Part shown: positions 1 through 5,833 of the stretch, one piece after another | Numbering within the stretch: position 1 is the stretch's first letter | How the letters are laid out: every line of letters begins with the position of its first letter | From: an uncultured Tepidimonas sp. | GTDB taxonomy: Bacteria; Pseudomonadota; Gammaproteobacteria; Burkholderiales; Burkholderiaceae_C | Assembly (NCBI GenBank): GCA_937949455.1 | Contig: CALEDU010000075.1 | Span: 1 to 5,833 of the forward strand | Reading direction: 5' to 3' | DNA: 5,833 nt | The notes under the pieces: model-generated | The model's database searches: none | What the model was told of the DNA's origin: nothing | What the model saw: only the letters and a program-made list of their open reading frames with translations | Program-made: the position numbers and the translations under genes

Positions 1-240
1 CTGCTGTGTGAAGCCGCAGTAGCTGGCGGTGTTGACCACCAACACCACCTGGCCGGCGTACTGACACAGATCCTGCGGTTTTTCGTCCTGCAGCCGGTCA
101 AAGCGGTGTTGCAGGATGCTGGGGCATGGGGCGTTGGCCGGCGTGCTTGGGGCGGCGTGGCTGGGGATGCTCATCGGTGCGAGGGTTGCAATGGCGAGTG
201 CCACGGCGGCCAGGGTGTTGAGGCGGGGCTGGGTTTTCAT
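1..240 (-). CDS. Glutathione peroxidase family protein, exported, N-terminal part (runs off left edge)
   Basis: The first 80 codons of a thiol-peroxidase of the glutathione peroxidase family, which reduces hydrogen or organic peroxides with glutathione or thioredoxin. Residues 1-30 look like a cleavable signal peptide: basic start (MKTQPR), hydrophobic stretch from about L8 to P22, and a probable cleavage site near SHAA at 27-30, so the product is probably periplasmic. The mature part has the thioredoxin-fold entry QYAGQVVLVVNTASYCGFT (60-78), matching the family pattern VNxAS-C/U-GxT. The peroxidatic residue is Cys75, encoded by TGC, not selenocysteine. Family members are usually about 160-190 residues, so over half is missing, including the Gln and Trp motifs. 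An in-frame ATG five codons upstream (position 255) is an alternative start and would add MPLSP; neither ATG has a clear ribosome binding site. It lies 36 bp after glnE on the same strand and may be co-transcribed. Family call is firm; the reductant is unknown. Confidence 0.9.
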   Translation of the reverse strand, partial: MKTQPRLNTLAAVALAIATLAPMSIPSHAAPSTPANAPCPSILQHRFDRLQDEKPQDLCQYAGQVVLVVNTASYCGFTQQ

Positions 241-276
241 GGGCGACAGAGGCATGGGTGGATCACTGGCCTAGAT
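241..276. other. Short spacer between glnE and the peroxidase gene
   Basis: This 36-bp spacer lies between the glnE stop codon (TAA, minus strand, 277-279) and the peroxidase ATG at 240. No hairpin followed by a T-run is visible, so nothing indicates termination after glnE, which fits read-through into the peroxidase gene. If the upstream ATG at 255 is used the spacer is 21 bp. Confidence 0.6.
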
Positions 277-3051
277 TTAACCCAATACCTGTGCCCACAA
301 TGCCAGCACGGCATCGCGCTGGCCGGCCACGTCTGCGGGGTCGATCTGGGTGCTGGCCTCGTCCAGCCGCGCGCGGTGCTGCACCTGGCGCAGGTGGCGG
401 TAGGCGTCGGCGGCGGCGTGGCCGACGCCAGCGGGCAGCAGGCCGGCGATTTCGGCGCGCTGCAGCAGCGCGATGTTGCCAGCGTTGGCGCGCAGCGCTG
501 GGTGCGCCGCGCTATGCGCCAGCACCAGGTACTGCACGGCAAACTCGACATCGATCATGCCGCCGGGGCTGTGCTTGAGGTCGAAGCGGTCGGCGCGCAC
601 CGGGTGCGCGTCGTAGAGGCGCTGGCGCATGGCACGGATTTCGGCGGCCAGCGCCGCAGGGTCGCGCGGCGCGGTGATGACGGCCTCGCGCACGGCGTCG
701 AAGCGCGCCCCTAGGTCAGGGCTGCCCACCACGAAGCGCGCGCGCGTCATGGCCTGGTGTTCCCAGGTCCAGGCGGTGTTGCTGCCGCGGTTTTGTTGGT
801 AGTTGGCATAGGCTTGGAAGGTGGTGACCAGCAGCCCGGAGTTGCCGTTGGGCCGCAGCGCGGTATCGATCTCGAACAGGTCACCCTCGCCGGTCTTGAC
901 GGTGAGCCAGTTGATCAGCTTGCGCACGAAGGCAGCATAGATTTCGGGGGCGCGTTCATCGTCATCATCGTAGAGAAAAACGATGTCGAGGTCGCTGCCG
1001 TAGCCGAGCTCCTTGCCGCCGAGCTTGCCGTAGCCAATGATGGCGTGGCGCGGCTCGTCGCGGTGGCGGCCCTTGAGGCGCTGCCAGCACCACTGGCCGG
1101 TGATTTGCAGCACGGTGTCGGCCAGCGCGCTCAGGTCGTCGGCGACCTGTTCCACGGTCAGCAGCCCTTCGACGTCGCGCGCCAGGGTGCGGAACACCTC
1201 GGCGTGGTGGGCGCGGCGCAGCAGGTCCAGCAGCGCCTCGTCATCGTCCTCGCCGGTTTTGTGCAGCGACCAGCGACGCGCCTGCAGGTCCGCCGCAAAG
1301 GCGGCCGCATCGAAGCGAGATTGGTACAGCTCGGCGCTGGCCAGTTCGTCGATGACCCCCGGGTGGCGCAGCAGGTAGCGCGCCGGCCAGCGCGCCGCGC
1401 CCAGCACGCGCAGCAGCCGTTCGTGGACAGCGGGGCGCTCCTGCAACAACGCCAGGTAGCTTTCGCGGCGCAGCAGCGGCTCGATCCAGTCGGCCAGCCG
1501 CACCGCTGCGGTTTCGCTGACACGGCCGTCGTCGATCCAGGCCAGCGTGCGCTCCAGCAGCCGGATCAGGCGCGCGCGCGCCTCATCGCGCAGCGCTTGC
1601 ACGCGTGGGTGGTCGATCCAGGGACGCAGGCGGTCGGCCAGCGCCGGCGGGCACTGCGGCAGCAGCGCGCCGAGGTCGTCGCCCGCGCCGCGCGCCGCGC
1701 CATGGCAGCCTTTGCCCTGGCAGCCGGCGTTGCGGCTGTCGCCGCCCAGCAGCGTGTCGAACTCCTGCGCCACCAACTCGCGGTGTGCGTCCAGCGCGCC
1801 AAGGAACGACGGTGTATCGACAAAGCCCATCGTCGCGGCGATCCACGCCAGGTCGTCGTCACGCGTGGGCAGCAGATGGGTCTGCTGATCGTCTAGGTAC
1901 TGGATGCGGTGCTCGACCCGGCGCAAAAAGACGTAAGCGTCGGCGAGCTGTCGGGCTTTGTCGAGCGGCATCAGGCCCGCCTGGGCCACGCGCTGCAGTG
2001 CCTGCAGCGTCGGACGCGTGCGCAATTCCGGGAACTGTCCGCCGCGCACCACCTGCAGCAGTTGCACGATGAACTCGATCTCGCGAATGCCTCCGCGCGA
2101 GAGCTTGACGTCGTTGGCACGCTCAGGATGACCGGCAGCCCGCCGCGCCGCATGTTCACGGATTTGGCGGTGCAGCCGCCGCAGCGCTTCGAATACGCCA
2201 TAGTCTAGGTAGCGGCGAAAGACGAATGGCAACACGATCGGCCGCAGCCACTGCCCGGTGCCATCGCGGTGGGCGCTGTCGGCGGGGGCGACCACGCGGC
2301 TTTTCAGCCAGGCAAATCGCTCCCATTCCCGGCCCTGAACCTGAAAATAATCCTCCAGCGCGCCCAGCGAAACCGCCGGCGGCCCCGAATTGCCGTTGGG
2401 CCGCAAGGCCAGGTCCACCCGGAATACCTGGCCGTGCTCGGTCACATCGCCCACCAGCGCATGGATGCGCTTGACGACCTTGGCGAAATACTCGTGGTTG
2501 CTGATGCGGTTGCGCCCCTCGGCATTGCCGGCGGTCTCGCCTTCGCCCTCGTAGACGTAGATCAGATCGATGTCGCTGGACACATTGAGCTCGCGCGCAC
2601 CGAACTTGCCCATGCCCACGATCCACCAAGCGCAACGGCGTCCTTCGGCAGGCTCGCTCAGCGCGCTGGGCGGCAAGGGCCCGGGCGGTTCGCCGTCGGG
2701 TGCCATGGGCCGACCGTGCAGCGTGTCCAGCTCGGCGCAGGCGGCACGGGCGGCTTCGTCTAGCGCCAGCTCGGCCAAGGCGGTGACGCCACGGGTGATT
2801 TCCTGCAGCGAGGCCCCTTGCTCGCAGTCCAGCACGGCCAGGCGTTCGAGCGCCAGATGGCGCAGCACCCGCAGCGCGGCATCCAGCCCATACCCGCGTT
2901 CGCGCAGAGCACCCAGGGCCGCGTGCAAGGTGTCGGCCGTGGGAGCGCCTGGGGGCAGCAAGGCGCGCTCACCATCGTAGCGACGGCGCACGCGTTGCAC
3001 GAAGCGACTGTGATCGGCCCGCGCCGAACCAACGCAAACGCTCGACATCAT
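277..3051 (-). CDS. glnE: Bifunctional glutamine synthetase adenylyltransferase / adenylyl-removing enzyme
   Basis: Complete, 924 residues, close to the usual 900-950. In the cytoplasm GlnE attaches AMP to a tyrosine of glutamine synthetase to switch it off, and removes it by phosphorolysis, under control of PII (GlnB). Two homologous nucleotidyltransferase halves are visible. The N-terminal adenylyl-removing half has GMGKFGARELNVSSDIDL (146-163) with metal-binding Asp160 and Asp162, then ALRPNGNSG (215-223) and a GGIREIEFIVQ helix (320-330). The C-terminal adenylyltransferase half has GYGKLGGKELGYGSDLDI (673-690) with Asp687 and Asp689, ALRPNGNSG (731-739) and GGMIDVEFAVQ (830-840). Both DxD pairs are intact, so both activities are expected. 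The frame stays open for 250 codons further upstream, but that part is antisense to the yhdP-like gene. I chose the first ATG of the MMSS start because homology-like sequence (HSRFVQRVRRRY) begins shortly after it and a GGAG lies 12 nt upstream. The next Met codon (3048) is also possible. Confidence 0.97.
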   Translation of the reverse strand: MMSSVCVGSARADHSRFVQRVRRRYDGERALLPPGAPTADTLHAALGALRERGYGLDAALRVLRHLALERLAVLDCEQGASLQEITRGVTALAELALDEAARAACAELDTLHGRPMAPDGEPPGPLPPSALSEPAEGRRCAWWIVGMGKFGARELNVSSDIDLIYVYEGEGETAGNAEGRNRISNHEYFAKVVKRIHALVGDVTEHGQVFRVDLALRPNGNSGPPAVSLGALEDYFQVQGREWERFAWLKSRVVAPADSAHRDGTGQWLRPIVLPFVFRRYLDYGVFEALRRLHRQIREHAARRAAGHPERANDVKLSRGGIREIEFIVQLLQVVRGGQFPELRTRPTLQALQRVAQAGLMPLDKARQLADAYVFLRRVEHRIQYLDDQQTHLLPTRDDDLAWIAATMGFVDTPSFLGALDAHRELVAQEFDTLLGGDSRNAGCQGKGCHGAARGAGDDLGALLPQCPPALADRLRPWIDHPRVQALRDEARARLIRLLERTLAWIDDGRVSETAAVRLADWIEPLLRRESYLALLQERPAVHERLLRVLGAARWPARYLLRHPGVIDELASAELYQSRFDAAAFAADLQARRWSLHKTGEDDDEALLDLLRRAHHAEVFRTLARDVEGLLTVEQVADDLSALADTVLQITGQWCWQRLKGRHRDEPRHAIIGYGKLGGKELGYGSDLDIVFLYDDDDERAPEIYAAFVRKLINWLTVKTGEGDLFEIDTALRPNGNSGLLVTTFQAYANYQQNRGSNTAWTWEHQAMTRARFVVGSPDLGARFDAVREAVITAPRDPAALAAEIRAMRQRLYDAHPVRADRFDLKHSPGGMIDVEFAVQYLVLAHSAAHPALRANAGNIALLQRAEIAGLLPAGVGHAAADAYRHLRQVQHRARLDEASTQIDPADVAGQRDAVLALWAQVLG

Positions 3052-3054
3052 AAT
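3049..3054 (+). promoter_or_regulatory. Weak -10-like hexamer for the yhdP-like gene
   Basis: CATAAT differs at one base from the sigma-70 consensus TATAAT and stands out in this GC-rich DNA. Transcription would begin near 3061 and give a leader of about 40 nt before the ATG at 3102. The sequence 17 bp upstream (GAACCA) is a poor -35 match, and the hexamer overlaps the glnE start codons, which alone could explain its composition. It would not serve a start at GTG 3060. Confidence 0.2.
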
Positions 3055-3101
3055 TTCGTGTGACTCCAACCCCAACCCTTTCTCGCCCCCCTTGGCACCT
3101 A
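3052..3101. other. Divergent intergenic gap between glnE and the yhdP-like gene
   Basis: Only 50 bp separate the chosen divergent starts. The gap must hold, or be flanked by, the start signals for both genes. It contains a C-rich tract on the plus strand (G-rich on the minus strand) at 3066-3091. I see no convincing sigma-70 promoter pair, palindromic operator or NtrC-like site inside it, so promoters may lie within the opposite coding regions. An in-frame GTG at 3060 could extend the yhdP-like gene leftwards and shrink the gap to 8 bp. Confidence 0.6.
3064..3067 (-). promoter_or_regulatory. Possible ribosome binding site of glnE (GGAG)
   Basis: Read on the minus strand, GGAG lies 12 nt before the ATG at 3051 and 15 nt before the next ATG at 3048. 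This is the only Shine-Dalgarno-like sequence near the start. The spacing is longer than usual, so it favours the first ATG but is weak support. It overlaps the end of a G-rich tract. Confidence 0.35.
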
Positions 3102-5833
3102 ATGATGCTGACGCTGGCATCCCGTGTCGCGCTCGGGCTGGCGATGGCGGCCTGGGCGTTGCTGATCGTGGCCTGGGTGGCTCTACAGCACTGGATTGTG
3201 CCGCGTGCCGAAGCTTGGCGGCCGGCACTCGAAGCGGTGGCCACACGCGCGTTGGGGGTGCGCGTGACGGTTGGGGCCATCGAGGCCGCGGCCAGCGGCG
3301 GGGCCGCCATGCTGACCCTGCGCGATGTGCGGCTGCATGATATGCGCGGCCACGAGGCCCTGCACCTGCCCAGGGTGCAGGCGGCGCTGTCGGTGGCCTC
3401 GCTGTGGCGCCTGGGTTTCGACCAGCTCGTGATCGACGGCCCGACGCTCGAGGTGCGCCGCCTGGCCGACGGCCGTCTGCAGGTCGCTGGGCTGGAGCTG
3501 GCAAGCACGGGCGGCGACAGCCCCGCGGCCGATTGGTTCTTTGGGCAGCGCGAATTTGCCCTGCGCGCCGGGGAGCTGCGCTGGATCGACGAGCAACGTC
3601 CGGACGCTCCGCCGCTGGTGCTGACGGCGGTGGACTTGGTGGTGCGCAACCCTGGCCTGCGGCACGAGTTTCGGCTCGACGCCACGCCACCGGCCGATTG
3701 GGGCGAGCGCTTGAGCGTGCGGGGCCGTTTTGCTCGGTCGTTTTGGCAAACGCATCCCGGGCGCTGGCGCGAGTGGTCGGGCGAATTGTTCGTGCTGGCA
3801 CCGCGGCTGGATGCGCGGCATTGGGGGGTCTATGTGGACACCGCTGCCCTCTGGGGCGTACGGGATCTGCGCGCCACGGGCGCCCTGCGGCTATGGGCCG
3901 ATGTGCGCCGTGCGCAATGGCGATCTGCCACCGCAGATGTGCAGTGGAGCCATGTCCATGTCGCCTGGGTGCCGAGCGCGCAGGCGCGGGTCGAGCCTTT
4001 GCAGGTGGTCCACCTGGGCGGGCGGCTGGGTTGGGAGCGCGACGGCGACTCCACCGTCTGGACCACCCAGGGATTGACCATCACCACGGGCGACGGCAGC
4101 GACTGGCCACGTGGGGATGTGCGCTTCGAATATGCCCTGAAACCCGATGGATCGCTGCGGCACTGGGCCTTGTCTTCCGATCGGCTGGATTTGGGCGTCA
4201 TCCAGCGGCTGGCGCGGGTGTTGCCTCTGGGCGAGGACATCAATCACTGGGCAGAGCAGACGCAGCCGAGCGGCGTGGCCGAAGGGTTGGTGATGCGTTG
4301 GAGTGCCCCGTCCATGCCCGGCGCGCCCGAGCGCTGGGAGGCGCGCGGGCGCGTGCACGGGCTAAGCCTGCGGGCTGGGGCCGCGCCGCGTGCCGCGCCG
4401 GGTGAGGCGGTCTTCGGACGGCCGGGGCTGGAGGGGGTCGATGCCGAGTTCGCGCTAGACGAGCGCGGCGGGCGGGCGACGCTGGCGTTGCGCCGCGGGG
4501 CGCTGGTTTTTCCTGGCGTGTTTGACGACCCGCGCTTGGCGTTTGACGAGCTGTCAGCCGAGGCCCGCTGGAGCGTCGAGGGCTCGGCGATCACCCTGGA
4601 TGTCAGCCGCCTGAGCTTTGCCAATGCCGATGCCGCCGGCAGCGGCAGCGTGCGCTGGCGCACCGCCGACCCTGAGCGCAGCGCGGCGCGGGACCGCTTC
4701 CCCGGGCGCATGACGCTGGACATGCGCTTGACGCGCGCCGATGGTGCGCGCGTGGTGCGTTATTTGCCCGCGACGGTGGGTGCCGATACGCGGCGGTATT
4801 TGCAAACGGCCATTCGTGCTGGTCACGTGAGCAGTGCCACCTTCCGCATCGACGGGGACTTGTGGGATTTCCCCTTTGCCAACGCCCAGCAGGGCACCTT
4901 CGAGGTGCGGGCCCAGCTGCGCGATGTGGCCCTCGACTACGCCCCTCGGCATCTGCTGCCGGCGGACAGCCCCCCTTGGCCGGCGCTAGAGCGCGTGGCA
5001 GGCGAGCTGCTGATCGAACGGCGCAGTCTGCAGATTCTGCGCGCTGCGGGCAGTGTCGCGGGGCAGCCGGCGCTGCGGGCGTTGCAGGCCGAGGTGGTCA
5101 TCCCCGACTACATGGCCGAGGAGCCGCAGCTACAGGTCAAGGGTCTGATCCGGGGGGCAGGTGACGATGCGCTGAACTTTGTGGCGGCATCACCGCTGCG
5201 CGACTTTACCGGCGGGGTGCTCGACACTGCGCGGGCCAGCGGTGCGCTGGACGTGGTGTTGGAGCTGCACATGCCCCTGAATCACACCGACCAGACACGG
5301 GTGCGCGGGCAGGTGCGCTTGGCTGGCAACGATGTACAGATACGCCCAGACATTCCCCCTTTGCAAGGCGTGCGCGGGGTGCTCGACTTTACCGAGCAGG
5401 GCTTCGAGGTGGCGCAGGCAAGTGCGCGGGTGCTGGGGGGTGAGCTGCGCTTCAACGGTGGCATGGGCCGCCGCGACGGGGCCGCGGTGGTGCGTTTTCA
5501 GGGCCAGGGGACGGCCAGCGCCGCGGGGCTGGCGGCCAGCCGCGAATGGGACTGGGCCCGCTGGCTGGGTGCACACGCTCAAGGGGCCGCTCGCTATGCG
5601 CTGGGCTTGGCGTTTGGGCCAGACGGCATGGATCTGCAGTTGGACACCGATTTGCGGGGTCTGGGGCTGGCGCTGCCGGCACCGTTGGCCAAACCGGCGG
5701 ATGCCGCCTGGCGCGTCCAGGTGGCGCTGGAGACTCGCCCGCGCCCCGATCCAGCGGCCGCCCTCACCCGCGATCGCCTGCGCCTGAGCGTCGAACCCGC
5801 GGGCGATGGGGTGCCACTGCGCGCCGAATACGA
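3102..5833 (+). CDS. yhdP: YhdP family (AsmA-like) envelope protein, N-terminal 910 codons (runs off right edge)
   Basis: A large AsmA-like protein. In E. coli, YhdP acts with TamB and YdbH in moving phospholipids from the inner to the outer membrane; the same role here is inferred from family. Residues 9-28 form one hydrophobic anchor segment (VALGLAMAAWALLIVAWVAL), followed by WIVPR; the rest is expected to be periplasmic and rich in beta strands. The early part (about 46-130) has AsmA-type pattern: a short helix, GVRVTVGAIEA, then LTLRDVRLHD. The best family signature is RYLPATVGADTRRYLQTAI (553-571) followed by FRIDGDLWDFPF (581-592) and PPWPALERVAGELLIE. No stop codon interrupts the frame. 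Betaproteobacterial members commonly exceed 1200 residues, so the C-terminal AsmA region lies outside. ATG 3102 is chosen as the start; a GTG at 3060, just after an in-frame TAA at 3051, would add 14 residues (VTPTPTLSRPPWHL), and since related proteins often carry a short Pro/Ser-rich leader, that start is a serious alternative. Neither has a good ribosome binding site. Confidence 0.92.
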   Translation, partial: MMLTLASRVALGLAMAAWALLIVAWVALQHWIVPRAEAWRPALEAVATRALGVRVTVGAIEAAASGGAAMLTLRDVRLHDMRGHEALHLPRVQAALSVASLWRLGFDQLVIDGPTLEVRRLADGRLQVAGLELASTGGDSPAADWFFGQREFALRAGELRWIDEQRPDAPPLVLTAVDLVVRNPGLRHEFRLDATPPADWGERLSVRGRFARSFWQTHPGRWREWSGELFVLAPRLDARHWGVYVDTAALWGVRDLRATGALRLWADVRRAQWRSATADVQWSHVHVAWVPSAQARVEPLQVVHLGGRLGWERDGDSTVWTTQGLTITTGDGSDWPRGDVRFEYALKPDGSLRHWALSSDRLDLGVIQRLARVLPLGEDINHWAEQTQPSGVAEGLVMRWSAPSMPGAPERWEARGRVHGLSLRAGAAPRAAPGEAVFGRPGLEGVDAEFALDERGGRATLALRRGALVFPGVFDDPRLAFDELSAEARWSVEGSAITLDVSRLSFANADAAGSGSVRWRTADPERSAARDRFPGRMTLDMRLTRADGARVVRYLPATVGADTRRYLQTAIRAGHVSSATFRIDGDLWDFPFANAQQGTFEVRAQLRDVALDYAPRHLLPADSPPWPALERVAGELLIERRSLQILRAAGSVAGQPALRALQAEVVIPDYMAEEPQLQVKGLIRGAGDDALNFVAASPLRDFTGGVLDTARASGALDVVLELHMPLNHTDQTRVRGQVRLAGNDVQIRPDIPPLQGVRGVLDFTEQGFEVAQASARVLGGELRFNGGMGRRDGAAVVRFQGQGTASAAGLAASREWDWARWLGAHAQGAARYALGLAFGPDGMDLQLDTDLRGLGLALPAPLAKPADAAWRVQVALETRPRPDPAAALTRDRLRLSVEPAGDGVPLRAEY

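Noticed and set aside
106..714. A 202-codon open frame on the plus strand across the glnE end and the peroxidase start.
   Set aside because: It is antisense to two clearly recognised genes, and its sequence shows no family features.
757..1896. A 379-codon open frame on the plus strand, antisense to glnE.
   Set aside because: It lies wholly within glnE, has no recognisable motif, and its Val/Ala/Gln/Gly-rich composition is what the complement of a GC-rich coding frame produces.
842..2410. Near-identical DNA near 842-860 and 2389-2408 (TTGCCGTTGGGCCGCA in both), looking like a dispersed repeat.
   Set aside because: Both copies encode the ALRPNGNS motif found once in each half of GlnE, so this reflects the ancient internal duplication of the enzyme, not a mobile or regulatory repeat.
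3047..3075. A minus-strand promoter for glnE: TATGAT (3047-3052) with TTGGGG (3070-3075) at 17 bp spacing.
   Set aside because: Transcription would begin inside the coding region downstream of the glnE start codon, and the -35 match is poor.
3052..3801. The glnE frame stays open for 250 codons upstream of its chosen start, suggesting a 1174-residue protein.
   Set aside because: The extension is antisense to the well-supported yhdP-like coding region, is rich in Arg/Pro/Ala as expected for a shadow frame in GC-rich DNA, and would make GlnE far longer than its family.
3404..4405. A 333-codon plus-strand frame inside the yhdP-like gene.
   Set aside because: It is a shifted shadow of yhdP, rich in Arg, Ala and Gly; the yhdP frame carries the anchor segment and the family signature and is open through the whole region.

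Overview
The window looks like an ordinary stretch of chromosome from a high-GC betaproteobacterium, most likely order Burkholderiales and perhaps a relative of the Comamonadaceae. The basis is the strong G/C preference at third codon positions, the GlnE and YhdP protein styles, and the arrangement of a Gpx-like gene, glnE and a divergent yhdP-type gene. The arrangement is recalled from general knowledge and was not searched. There is no sign of a mobile element, CRISPR array, tRNA, rRNA or phage gene.

Layout: positions 1-240 (minus strand) hold the first 80 codons of an exported glutathione-peroxidase-like protein that runs off the left edge. Positions 277-3051 (minus strand) hold a complete glnE, the two-headed enzyme that adenylylates and de-adenylylates glutamine synthetase. 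The two genes share a strand and are 36 bp apart, so they may be co-transcribed. A 50-bp gap (3052-3101) follows. From 3102 (plus strand) to the right edge runs the first 910 codons of a YhdP/AsmA-like inner-membrane-anchored protein of the kind linked to phospholipid traffic to the outer membrane. This last frame has no stop in the window.

The three genes serve different tasks: peroxide defence, nitrogen regulation and envelope lipid homeostasis. Nothing suggests a joint pathway beyond conserved neighbourhood. I found no evidence for a new biological system. The points most worth a second look are the very tight divergent gap between glnE and the yhdP-like gene, with its unsettled start codon and G-rich tract, and the secretion signal on the peroxidase.
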